The notes below the pieces were generated by a model, which did not search any database, had not been told where the DNA came from, and saw only the letters and a program-made list of their open reading frames with translations. Of a stretch of DNA of 64,000 bases, positions 50,088-62,101 are shown one piece after another. The translations under genes were made by a program, and so were the position numbers. How positions within the stretch are numbered: position 1 is the first letter of the stretch; every line of letters starts with the position of its first letter. The stretch is from Trochalopteron elliotii (lineage: Eukaryota > Chordata > Aves > Passeriformes > Leiothrichidae): positions 2,490,758-2,554,757 of the forward strand of contig JANPWX010000038.1 in NCBI GenBank assembly GCA_024734555.1, read 5' to 3'.

Positions 50088-51488
50088 ACATGAATTATCA
50101 TGTAAATTTTAAAAATATAAATCTTTATTCTAGACATTGTAATGGTTGACTAGTGCAGTAAAGTTATATTCTGCACTACACCTAATGTGATGTTTTTGTA
50201 CTTCCTAGGTGACAGCAGATGTAGTTGTTTCTTGTTTTGAAGTCAAAGATTAATAGCAGTCAACTTCTTAGCTGTGAAGCACATCAGAAGAACTTATTTT
50301 AGTGTCCCTCCAACACTTTTCCCCACAGAAAACATGGCCTTGAAGATGGAAGAATGAAGAAGAAAAGGAGCAAAAAGAAAAAAATTCTGGTTCTTAAGAA
50401 CACTTTTCAGATCTCTCACACATCTAAGGATGACTTTCTAGCTTCTGATAAAGAAAAAAGGATTGGTTCTTCTCTTAAAAATAAATGTGCAAATGTTATT
50501 AAAATCGCTCATGTCTGTTCTTTTTCCGGTTAAGACCTTTCCATTTTGCAGTAAACAGGATGCATCATCAAATATCACTTAGAAGTTTGTACATTGAACT
50601 TAAAAGCCCATGCTTCCTTTTCCCTGTTACCATACACTATTATCACTAACCTTTAGCCTTCTTTTATTGTATTATATATAGAATTGAAGGGCAAGTAAAA
50701 ATTTAAATTAAATTTCTGTATTCATGTAATCAATATCACAGCATAACTTAGTTTACAAGATATAAACATCAAACACTAGCTACCTATTTTTCTGGAGTAC
50801 ATGTACTTTCTCCCAACAGATTTCCCTGAGAAAATTTAGCTCATACAAAGTTCACAGAGTCTTGTAAGATGGGAATCCATTCTTTGTAATATCCACTGAT
50901 TCTGAACCTGGGTTACAAGCATCTGAATAATACAGGGGTAAAGGTTTGCAATAAAGCCACAATACATTAAAAAATACTCATTGTACCAGGGCTATTAATC
51001 AGTAAGTGGTAGCAGCCCAGAAAAGTAAGAGAGAAAATTAAACTGACATAAATTAAAGATAATAGATGTCTGACAATGTCATGTTCCATTAAGTGATTTA
51101 CCCACCACACTCTCACTAGCCCTGCAACCTCTGGCACTGATTTCCATAGCAACAAATGGCAATGTTACCATCTGGAGCACATCCAGCAACAGAAGAACAA
51201 GCTCTAACAGTGGAGTTCAAGAAAAAAAATCCATTATAGAAGTTTAAGCGTATACTTTACAAGAAATAATCACATGCTGGACCAGTTTGTTTTGTGAAAA
51301 AGTTGTTTTGCTCATGCCTAACAGTTCATGTTTTGTCCAGTTCCTGTTTATGGCTTGGAAAGAGAATATATTGGGAAAAGACCTATTAGCCCAGACAGAG
51401 GGAAACTGCAAAGTTAATTGTGGAGGAAAATGTATTATGCCACATCACTATTTCTGAACCAATAGCAATTCCTCTTTTACATCAAGGA
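50088..51488. other. Non-coding DNA, nothing recognised
   Basis: No supported gene or known repeat. Confidence 0.5.
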
Positions 51489-51913
51489 TTGTTGCTGGGC
51501 GTGATTGAGGTTTTTAAATTTGTATCTGTATTTTGTTTACTTGTCTGTACTTGGTAGATTCCTTCCAAAATACCCCTACCCCTACACCCCTGAAAACACC
51601 TGGTATCACCCTGTCCTGGACCCCACCCCTTTCCTTCCCTCATTGGTCCAGAGTGTGCTTCTCCCAGGCTGTGACCTGGTAAAGGAGGCACAGGGGCCAA
51701 ATCGGGGTTCTGGCACATGTTCTGGCAAGTGCACTCCTAGCACAAGGAGCTGCACTGAATAAACACCTTTTCCAACCCAAGCCACAGCCCGCTCTGTTCT
51801 TTCAGCCTTAACCATGCTCAGCCAACAAATTTGGAGGACCCACAAACTAATTCGGGTTGTTTTGGGGAACTGCCTTAGCCGGTAAGCAGCCCCATGAGAG
51901 AAATTAACCAGCA
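51489..51913 (+). mobile_element. Solo LTR, sense (430-bp family, copy B)
   Basis: A 425-bp unit flanked by AAGGA (51484-51488 and 51914-51918), consistent with a 5-bp target duplication. It begins TTGTTGCTGGG and ends CA. The poly(A) signal AATAAA is at 51758-51763. It aligns end to end with the antisense copy at 40324-40754. Open frames inside it (51505-51762 plus, 51482-51718 and 51606-52004 minus) reflect the LTR. The TTTGGAGGACC string near 51830 resembles a retroviral primer-binding region, but both copies extend about 80 bp past it, so I treat it as part of U5. Confidence 0.8.
51758..51763 (+). terminator. LTR polyadenylation signal
   Basis: Canonical AATAAA inside the LTR, present at the equivalent place in the inverted copy at 40471-40476. 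Confidence 0.55.
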
Positions 51914-51918
51914 AAGGA

Positions 51919-53425
51919 CCACCCTCCATGGCAAAATTATTGAACAACCCACATCTCTTGGGAACTTCATATGTAGCACTTCTTACCATCTGCCCAACTT
52001 GCACAATCAGGTAACAGGCAGTCTGGTATTAACTCTGCTCAAGGTAAGGAATGTAATATCTTTTATTTCTGTGTCACACAAGATATTTCTCTACAGCTCT
52101 GAAGTATAGGAGTTTGTCTCATTGAATGAAGACTTCTATTTTTATTTGTCATGGTGGTCCCAAGCTCAATCCCAATTACAATAAATTATTAACTTTCTGC
52201 ACATAGCAAGTATGTAAGCAATTACATTGGGTACTTTTAGGGCATCCAAAGACATAAAGAATCCTATCATCCAGGGAAACCTACAAAATAAACAACAGAA
52301 AATATTTCCATTTTTTGTGAAGTCTTATGCTGTTTTGAGATTTCTGAAGAATATTTGTTGATTCATTATTATGAGATAGTATGTTTTGTTTGTAATTCAT
52401 CAGATACTGCTACAAGTATTATCTTGGATCTTTCTGCTTCTCTGCACAGCCTTTATAAACCACTGGTATTCTGTTATCTGCACTCTGATGTGGTAAGAAG
52501 TGATGAAAACTGGTGTATCCAAATAGAATATTTTTCAAACGCGCACCAAAAATTCTCTCAACAATAACGATGAACTTCTTTGCAGATGCTGCTACACAGA
52601 TTAAAGTCTCTGACATTTGCTTCCTGACCTTACTTCAGTGATCATGACTGTGGCATCCAGAGATTAACAGTTTTCAATAAAAAATGGGCAAAGCTTCCGT
52701 GGCTAATGCACACCAAACAGACATCAGGCTGACAACAGATTCCCCAGGCTAACACTGAGCTCTCTTCACAAACAGAAAAGAATTGTAAGTATTGCAGGAG
52801 AAATGTTTTAGCAGGTGTCTGCCCGTTGATTTAACTTGACTTTTTTGAGGGGTTTGAAACAGAAAAGGAGAACAAAGTTGTGAGTTGGGTAGTTAGAGCA
52901 TTAGGGATTATGGTAATCACTGAGGAAGATAAAGTTTTCAAGACGCACATGAGGTAAAAGATATGTGTTTCTGGACAATTAACTGTTTCTTGCTGCTCTT
53001 TTGTTTCACAGAGGTGGAAGAGTTTCTTTCTTTTCTGAGTTACACTCAGATGATATAATGTTACGCATGGCTACAGACCATATAGGAAACTGGGTGTCTC
53101 TTAGTGTATGGCCTGCAATCTTCAGGAGACTTCCATTAAACATTTAATTTAGATTCTAAGGCATCTTACTCTCCATTATTTTACTAATGATTTGTAGCTA
53201 GTTTGGTAGAACCATGTGGTCTTTCATTCCAAAACTTTGCATTGGACGTTTCCTTTACAGACTACATACAATTATTCTCGTTTTAAAAAAAAAATTCAAC
53301 ACTTTCCAGTTCACCATTTTATATTGATAGAACTAATTTGCCTTTTTTCTTTAAATATAAACCCTTTATGTTATATAAAATGCTATCACTTGCTAAACAA
53401 AAATGTCATTTAATACTGAAACTTT
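51919..53425. other. Non-coding DNA, nothing recognised
   Basis: No supported gene or known repeat. Confidence 0.5.
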
Positions 53426-55325
53426 TACTATCTTCTGCTAACTTGCTTAGTATCCCATCGTGTCCTGCATCCAAGTAATTTAGGAAGGTTTTGAAGAGCA
53501 CAAGGTAGAGGATGGAGTCATGTGGAACCCTACTAGTGACAGGTTGCCAATCTGATGTCTCCCCACTTACTATAACCTTTTTTGTCTGACCTGTCACCTG
53601 TCCATGATGTGTTTATCCATCTGTGTGCCAGATATTCTGTCCAGAAGGATCCTGTGAGATACACTACTGAAAGCTTTACTGAAATCCAAAAACTTTACAT
53701 CAACTGCCTTCCCTTGATCAACCAAATGGTTCATCCTTTTGTGAAAGGAAATTGGGTTGAATAAGCAGGACTTTCCTCTCATGAAGTCATGCCAGCTGTG
53801 AACAATGAGTGTGTTACCTTTCAGATGTTTTTTAACAGCCCCAGAATGATCTACCTAACCTTCCCAGGCAGGAAGTGAGACTTACAGGCCTGTAGTTCAT
53901 GAGGTCATCCTTCTTGCCCTTTTTGAAAACTGGGACACTGTTACCCAGTTCCCAGTAACTGGGACCTTTCCAGATTTCGCAGACTATTCAAAAATTGCTA
54001 AGAATGACCTTGCAGTCGTGCCAGCCAGGTCTTTAGGTATCTTTGGATGAATCATATCAGGACCCATATATAAGGATCCAGGTGGAGCAGCTGATCTCTC
54101 ACAACTTCAGGGTCAGCTGGTACTCTCTCACTCTCACAGCCACAGTACTCTAACTCAGGGTACTGACCACCCCTTAGTGCTGAAGACAGAGACAAACAAA
54201 GCACTGAACATCTCTGCCTTCTCTATATCCTTGTTTGTGAGGTGACCATCCTCATCCTGGGAGATGTAATTTCTATACTGCCTTTTGCCATTAATGTGTT
54301 TAAAACCCCCTCTCTTTGTTCAGCCCCACAGTTCTGGCCAGCTTCAACTCCAGTGGAGCTTTGGCCATGTGAATTTTCTCCCTGTGGCAAGCAGCACCTC
54401 TGTATTCCTCCCACGTCACCTGTCCTTACTTCTACTGGGCATACACCTTCCTTTTTTGCCTTATTTCCAAGAGAAGATCCCTGTTCAGTCAAGCCAGCCT
54501 TCTGCCTTGTCTGCTTGACTTCTGACATTCTGGGATTGCCTATTCCTGTGCCCGTAGGAGGTGGTGCTTGAAAAGTGACCAGCACTGATGGATTTCAGCA
54601 CCTTCAAAAACATTTTTCCAGGGAGCCTTAGTCACTACTTCCCTGAGCAGTCTGGAGTCTGCTCTCCTTATGTCCAGAGTTGAAATTTTGCTGGCACTTT
54701 TCCTTCTGTCAACAGAGATTTTAAACTCAATCACTTTGTGGTTGCTGTGGCCAAGATGGCCACCAATATCCACTTCACTCGCAAGACCTCCTCTGCTGAC
54801 AAGCAGCAAATCAAGCAGCATATCTTTCCTAGGCAGGTCTCTGAGTACCTGTACCTTGAAGTTGTCATCCAGCTTTTTTAGGAATTTTCTGTATCTGTTC
54901 ATGTCACCTGTGAGGCTCAAAGTCAATTTCCAGCAAGCTGAAATCCCTCATAAGGACAAGGGTAGTTGATTTAGAGATGCCTCCTAATTTCTCAAGTAAT
55001 AATTCCTTGGCATCATTTTCCTGGCTAGGCAGTCTATATTAGACTCACACAATGACATCCATAATATTTTCTTGTCCCTTAATTATTACCCAGAGGCTCT
55101 CAGCCATGTCATTAACAACTGTAAGCTCCATATATGCTCCAGCCCTTCCATTACAGTGCAACACATCCCGGTCTTGTCTACTCTGCTTATCGGTCCTGAA
55201 GAGCCTGTAACCATCCAACATGGCCCTCCAGCCACAGGACATATGCCACCAAATTTCACTTATCCCAATGATGTCAAAACTCTGAGACTGATACAAAGTT
55301 TTAAGCTCCTCTTGTCAGCTTCTTT
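53426..55325 (-). mobile_element. CR1 LINE ORF2 fragment (endonuclease to RT), antisense
   Basis: The longest CR1 piece in the window, about 1.9 kb. In minus-strand order it holds an endonuclease start (frame 55045-55296, with an FDIIGISEIWW-like block and DGYRLFRTDKQSRQ), the endonuclease C-terminal part (54540-54926, with LLDLLLVSRGGL and STLDIRRADSRLL), the linker with an FSALF.SVF remnant near 54180, and the RT (53594-53782, with the motif-A remnant LDFSKAFSSVSH; 53406-53597, with PVTSRVP). Frames change repeatedly and stops intervene, so it is a pseudogene of the element. It breaks off inside RT at the left edge, so the catalytic YADD region, 3' UTR and tail are missing. Confidence 0.9.
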
Positions 55326-57655
55326 GAGTTGTCATGGGTGGGAGAGTTATCTAGCATTTCAAATAATTCTAGTATTGACATATTTGGTCATTTATAGTCA
55401 CAATTTTTTCCATGGGCTTCCCCTCCATTTTAGTCTTTCCATTCAATCATCAGATTGACCTGATCTGTAGTATTGTTGTACTTTGACATAAATAAGACTG
55501 AGAATTATTAATAAATTGGTCATGAGGTTTGACATATTAGCTCTATTGCCATATTTCACATTCTGTTACTTTTGGCCTTGTAGGTGCTGTGATGTGCAAA
55601 TCACATCCACCCAAGCCTGCAGCAAAAGTTGCCTAAAAATTGCTAATACTAGCAGTGAAAGTAGAAACTCATTATTCTCTTTTCTTATATCTAGGACAGA
55701 AAACTATTTTTCCAGACAAATCTGAAAAGAAGATGTGACTTTACTTCTGAAGTAGAACTATTACAGTTTACCATGGTGGGAAGGGTGGGGGAAATGGAAA
55801 TTAAAAGACTAGGGACAATACAGTATCTTGAATACATCACAACAAATAAATGTACTCCAAATCATGTGTATTTCATCTCACAGCATTTTAAAGCCTTCCA
55901 GCTATGAAGTTGTTGTAAAAGCAAAAGAAGAAATACACCTTTGAATGTTTTTTTGCAACCCAAAGAGTTCAGTAATACAATCTAAGCCACAAACTGGTCA
56001 GCTTTGAAGTGGCTCTTGAAGAACAGTTACAAATCCAATGACTCACCAGGAGAAAGGACACTTAAATTCATAAAGAATTCTTACCTGCTGCTGAGACCAG
56101 TTGCAAGCTGAATACCACTCTGCAGAAGAAAAATTACCACTTTTTTCCCCTTTAGCAAACAGAAGATACTTAAAAAAACATAGCTGCATCAAGAGGATTT
56201 GAGTAGAGATGTGAATTGACTGTTCAAAAGAAATGAAAAAGCAGCTTGTTATATGTTTTAACATTTAGGCAATCGGTGACTTTTTAAACTTCTCATTGTG
56301 ATGATATTAACACGCTGTCTTTTAATGCTGCCAAAGCTTATTGAAACCCCTGGTAGGTAACTTCGCAATGCTCTACACACCATGAAATTCAATTACATTT
56401 AAGAAAATTAGGGTTGAGTTTAATTACTTGTGTGCACTTTTGATGAGCACATGTTCTGTTTAAGGATGTCGCTTACAGATGTCCTGACATTCAGATCAAA
56501 ATAATTTGCTCACATGTTGCTCACATTTGCTTTTGAAATTAATTTAAATTATGAAGATTCCTTACCTTTCTGGGGGAAAAAAATCACAATGATTCAGTGA
56601 AGGTGCAGAAAAAAAGAAAGAGAAAGTTCTCATATGCACAAAATAGGCAAGAAAATTCCATAGCAATGATATATTTCTGTTTATGCACAATCCTGGACAA
56701 GAAAAAAAAACAAACACACACAACAAAATAACCCCCCCCAACAGTAGCACAATTTTCTTACTTTTTCCTATTTCATATAAAATATCCAGCTCAGTTTTGC
56801 AAAATAACCTGGAAAAACATGATAATAATTGCTACTCAGTTTATACATAAACATATTATTTTCTTTAAATAGATAGATTCTACTCTCTTCTCCCAAAAGA
56901 AGTACCACACCCCTAAACAGGTAAGTTCTCCTGTCCAATTGCAGTTCAGACAGCATGTCCCCATTAAATGTCTCATCATGCTTGTTGCTAGGTGACAAAA
57001 TCAAGAGCCTTCATGTTGAATGCATGCTATAAAATTCTGCCATCAATTCAAATGCAATATTGTGATGACTATTCATTGTCTATTACAGCTGAAATTCAAT
57101 AATGAGGAGCTGCACCTTTCTTATTAATATTCATTCCCTAGCTTCCTCAGGATGTTTTCCATAAGGACCAACATTGCTTGTGCTTATTTCCTCCGAAACG
57201 TTAATGTAAGTTAAGGATCAATGCTCTATTCAGAGACCTCCTAACAAGAAGGATGTTTCACTGATCACTGGCATGCAGCAGTTGTTCACAAGACAAGCAG
57301 AGTTTTGTCAGACCTGCTAGGTGCTCCTTAAAGGCTCTGAACAATGAAAATACAAGTTGCACCAACAGCTCAGAATAATGTGTCCTCTTCCCTTTAAAGG
57401 AAACTGCAAATATGCAAACCTGGTGTACATAGTTTTTGCAGGGTCATCTTTAAAAATTACTGCATTTTTTAATTCAAAGTTAGGCTGAAAAAATACACAA
57501 GGATGAAGAACTGTTCCTGACAAATGGTTTCCTTACCAAATTAAAGAGAACAAATAAATTTACAGAATGGTGAAGAAGCAATGATTAAAGTTAGAAGAAA
57601 AATATTCTTTCTGAAAGAGGCCAAAGCACTCTCTAAGTACTACTTTATTAAGACA
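55326..57655. other. Non-coding DNA, nothing recognised
   Basis: No supported gene or known repeat. Confidence 0.5.
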
Positions 57656-57660
57656 TAAAA

Positions 57661-57712
57661 GAAAAGAGGAGGGGAGGTGGGGAGGGAGGAGAGTGGAGGT
57701 AAGAGGGAAAAA
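57661..57712 (+). repeat. G/A-rich low-complexity tract
   Basis: Purine-dominated run with GGGG, GGGG and GGG blocks close together but no fourth nearby G-run, so it falls short of a canonical quadruplex motif. Confidence 0.75.
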
Positions 57713-58598
57713 CAAAGTAATAACACATTTTAATTGTACAGTGTGGACCCTTTCTGCCTCTTGGGAAGTGAGACATTACAGAATATGTTCTTAAATCAAG
57801 TTTACTAAGTAGAACACAGTCTCTGCCTGGCTGTCATTGTTTTCATTTCAAAAGCAAACAATAGAAAAACAAAAAAAGTAAAAAAAGTCAACTCTACTAA
57901 TGATTTTTCATCTCCCACCTGATATTGTCATGATTTAAACTGATCAGAGTAATGAAAATTTACACGGAGGCAGTGTTTATCTTAAACTTACTGTTATCTC
58001 AATAGTCTAGTTCAGTGGGCAGAAGAGGGAATGAGAAAAATAGGGAAAAAGACTTTACAGAAAAAAAGATGGCTGGGAAAGACTATGAGACATCCTTGTC
58101 ATCAAAGGAGTGCTGGTACTATTTTCTACCTATACACTGGTGATAAGTGATTGTATTCCAAGTCTTCATTGTATCAAAAATATTATTACAGTAGAGACAG
58201 TTTGACAACTCTAATAAACCACCTTTCAGGCATTTCTTTCCCACCTAAGTGACCCCCAAATAATGTAACTCTGTAGCACAGCATTTTATACATCACTTCG
58301 TTAGGAGACTAATAAAACAAAGTGAGATATCAGGCTGGCTAGAGAAGTACTACAGGTTGTTTGAGGAAAGATATTACACCTGCAACCATAACCCAGCAGT
58401 TGCCTCACTCTCTCTCTTGCCAATCCCTCTCTGGTTCCGTACTTCTGACAACCAGGGAGAGAAGAAAAATTCACATTGTTTTTTTCACACAGGTGCAGTT
58501 TATGCAGCCTTAACTCTTTCAAAAGGTCATTCCCCATCTCACACTCCCCCAAATCTTCATGTTTCTTGTAAAGCTATTGCTCCTCTCACCAGAGGTTT
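57713..58598. other. Non-coding DNA, nothing recognised
   Basis: No supported gene. The stretch from 58380 to 58598 is pyrimidine-leaning and leads up to the assembly gap. Confidence 0.5.
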
Positions 58599-58998
58599 NN
58601 NNNNNNNNNNNNNNNNNNNNNNNNNNNNNNNNNNNNNNNNNNNNNNNNNNNNNNNNNNNNNNNNNNNNNNNNNNNNNNNNNNNNNNNNNNNNNNNNNNNN
58701 NNNNNNNNNNNNNNNNNNNNNNNNNNNNNNNNNNNNNNNNNNNNNNNNNNNNNNNNNNNNNNNNNNNNNNNNNNNNNNNNNNNNNNNNNNNNNNNNNNNN
58801 NNNNNNNNNNNNNNNNNNNNNNNNNNNNNNNNNNNNNNNNNNNNNNNNNNNNNNNNNNNNNNNNNNNNNNNNNNNNNNNNNNNNNNNNNNNNNNNNNNNN
58901 NNNNNNNNNNNNNNNNNNNNNNNNNNNNNNNNNNNNNNNNNNNNNNNNNNNNNNNNNNNNNNNNNNNNNNNNNNNNNNNNNNNNNNNNNNNNNNNNNN
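58599..58998. other. Assembly gap, 400 N
   Basis: Exactly 400 undetermined bases. Open frames that read across it are meaningless. The gap ends directly at a (TTCC)n array, which is probably the reason for it. Confidence 0.99.
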
Positions 58999-59096
58999 CT
59001 TCCTTCCTTCCTTCCTTCCTTCCTTCCTTCCTTCCTTCCTTCCTTCCTTCCTTCCTTCCTTCCTTCCTTCCTTCCTTCCTTCCTTCCTTCCTTCCT
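58999..59096 (+). repeat. (TTCC)n microsatellite at gap edge
   Basis: About 24 uninterrupted TTCC units, pyrimidine-only on the plus strand. The array probably extends into the gap, so its true length is unknown. Confidence 0.97.
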
Positions 59097-59208
59097 TTTT
59101 CAGCAGTAATATAAATACATTTTCTTAAATTTCTTGGTGAAATAATGAGTAAAGAAAACATGGAGACTTAAAAATAAACACATTAGTACATAAAAGATCT
59201 CTGATTTA

Positions 59209-59209
59209 C

Positions 59210-59255
<46 letters not shown>

Positions 59256-59256
59256 T
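59209..59256 (+). repeat. (ATT)n microsatellite
   Basis: About 16 uninterrupted ATT units, some 110 bp after the TTCC array. Confidence 0.97.
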
Positions 59257-62076
59257 TGCCAACAATGTTGGAAAAGTTGAAGCTGTTAATATGTGGGTTC
59301 TCTATTCAATCATTTATAATTTCAAGCAGGGAAATTGAAATGTATGTTCCCACACATATAGCACACCTGATGGATTTCTTCAGTGTACTTACACTACACT
59401 AAACCACCACATTAATTTCAAACTGCAACATATGAATAAGAAGTAACTCTGTTTGGACAAGCTGAGGTCCAAACTGACCAGGTTTCCCAGCACTCATTTC
59501 CATAGAGTGTGTCTACACCTATGGTAAACATGATGCACATCAGGAAGTTGAAGGGACATTACCAATCATGCTCCCTTTATGGTCAATTTGTTTAATGATG
59601 TTTTCTTACCTGATCTGTCTTGTATTGCCTCTTTCTTCTTGTAAAGAAGGTGTTAGTATTTTGTTGCACTTCACCTCAGTGAGTGTGAATCATTACAGAT
59701 AGTAAAACTATATGGCAAAGTCCCATAATGGTGACACAAAACTACCTCTTCCTTTCCCTCTAATATCATCTCAGCTGGACTTTTTATCTAAGAATATGTT
59801 GTTGACTCAAATGAAAAATACATCAAAACAATATATTCAGCATGTAGATAGCATTTCATTATATTGAGCAATACTAAAAGGTTTTAAAAGCTATTTCATA
59901 GCAGTGAAAGAGTCTTAATATGAGCAAATGGAAAGCTTTTTTCAGAAGACAGATTTTGTTAGATCTTTGTGCCAAATGCTCGAAGGTGTTTGTGGCATAT
60001 ACTTCTATCTCTTTCTAAATAAAATACTTATAATATATAAATCTAATTTACAGTTTATCAATTCAATTCTTCCATAAATTTATTTTATATTTAATATCCT
60101 TACAGAAATTTTACCTTTAGGAAATATTTAAGACACATTTATTGAGAAATTTTGCATTTGTCACTGTAACTAAAGTGTTTACATGCCCCTGGAGTCAGAG
60201 TGAAGTGTATTTTTTGCCTGGAATCACAGAAAAAGAAACCCCAAACCAAACCCAAACTTAGATTAGGTTTTGGAGAGATTTTTTTAATTAATTGGATTAG
60301 TGCAAGTCAAATTGGCAATAATAGATTATATTAAGAATTATTTGGAATGGAGCAGAACAGAAGCAGAACATAATTCTGGTGGATAAATACCTGGTAAGCC
60401 TACATAACTTATTCACTATGTGGTTCTCATCCTTTCTGCTAACTAGAAAAGAACAAATTAACCAAGTCAAGAAAAAGACAGGCTATTATATGAAAAGAAC
60501 GTTCATTAATATGCATTAGACTAAGATTTTAACTTGAAAAAGAAAAAATAAGACAAATATGACAGAAGTCTGCAAAATCATAATTTGTTTGCAGGAGGTA
60601 AAGAGGGAGCAACTATCATACAGAGATTTAATATTTGCCCTTCGTCCCAGCATAAGTACTCATGAGAAGTCATTAAAATTATCAGGCAAAATATTTAAAC
60701 TGAAGCAAAAGAGAAGTACTTTTAATAATGCACTAATGGTAGAACCACCGGCATGAGCAAACTTTGGAAATGGAAAGTGTAAATGGGGATTAGACACCTG
60801 GATGAAGAACAGGCCTAATAAACTTTCTGATCTGCCTGTAATCTTTGCCTACACAAGTCACTGAACCACTGCCAAAACCTGGGAATATATAACCAGATTA
60901 TAGGTTAGGATTACTCTACACATGCCTGGTGTCTTCTACTCTTTCCCTGAGCAGCTTCTGCTGGCTTCTACCAGGAATAAGTTGCTGAGATAACTGAACT
61001 TTTGGTCTTATCCAGTATGGCACTGTGTCAGTCTCATAGCTCTAGATGGTGATATTTGAATTAATTCAACTCATTTAGCATGCTCTTGAATTTAAATGAG
61101 CACATTAAAACAACTCATGTTCCCCCACACTAAAAATTCTAGTTCTCACAGAATTTAAGACTAGTGTTCAAACTATGTCCTTCCAGGAATACCAGGCCAA
61201 CACTCAGACTATCCATACAGATGCACAAGTTATCAAAATTTTAATCTTGAACAATGAAAAACAGTAAAACCTCCAAAGCAAACAAATAAAAAGCTAGTGC
61301 CACTTGGTTTTGCAAAGGAAATTTCTTGGTGTAAACAGCCCTTCAGTGTCCCACTTGAGAGCCAGGTCCAGCTTTGAAAGAAGATGTCTGCAGTTAGCAC
61401 AAATTTGCCTCAGTTGAATACAAGTTTACAAACTTTGTTGCTTTTATTTTTCCTTATGACAAGGACATGCAATTTTAAAATATGTGCTATTATACATCAT
61501 AGCACCTACTTTTAAGAGATAAATCTGCAATGTGCTATTAAAACAAGACAAAAAAAAAAAACAAAAAAAACGGGAAACAGAATGTTCTTATTAAAATACT
61601 GTTAGTCCATCTGGCCAAATTTTATGTGTATTCAGTCCTAAGGTGAGATTTGAGGTGTTTGATCTCAGTTTGAAGAGATGGCTTTGTACCCTTGGCTAGC
61701 GCAACTTATTTTTTTCTTTATCACATTAAATTGAGTTGCAATCTTTTGAGGCAAGTCCATTTTGTGTAAGAAAAATCTAAAGTCTTCTGATTTGACACTG
61801 GTTTATGTAAACCTTAGATTTGGTCAGTAACATTCAGACAAAAAATTCCTCCATCATTTTATATACACAAAATCTAGATTAAAATTACTTTCTAATTTAT
61901 CATGGTTGGGTATTATAAATTCAGATAGAGTGTGTGGGTGTCAACATTATCGTTGCTCTCTTGGCGTTAATTGCCAACAGGCAGGTGGGCTGAGAGGCAT
62001 TCAGAACCTGTGGCTGGTAGTCTTCAAGGCTGAAGCTTTGCAGCTTGCTAGAGGATTCCTTTGTATCTAACCAGCA
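59257..62076. other. Non-coding DNA, nothing recognised
   Basis: No supported gene. An A-rich run occurs at about 61549-61570. Confidence 0.5.
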
Positions 62077-62101
62077 GGGCTGGGCTGGGCTGGGCTGGGC
62101 T
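62077..62101 (+). repeat. (GGGCT)5 minisatellite with G-quadruplex motif
   Basis: Five perfect GGGCT units give five G3 runs separated by CT (62077, 62082, 62087, 62092, 62097). That satisfies the four-run rule with two-base loops and one spare run. Confidence 0.95.

Noticed and set aside
51482..52004. Overlapping frames on both strands, sharing a peptide with the minus strand at 40472-40741
   Set aside because: The shared peptide looked like a duplicated gene but is the translation of the same 430-bp LTR in two copies.
54223..54585. Open frames of 109-120 codons on both strands
   Set aside because: They lie in the CR1 endonuclease-RT linker. The plus-strand frames are antisense shadows, and the minus-strand frame is frameshifted relative to CR1 ORF2.
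58357..59161. Open frames of 189-250 codons on both strands
   Set aside because: They run through 400 N and a TTCC repeat. The openness is an artefact.
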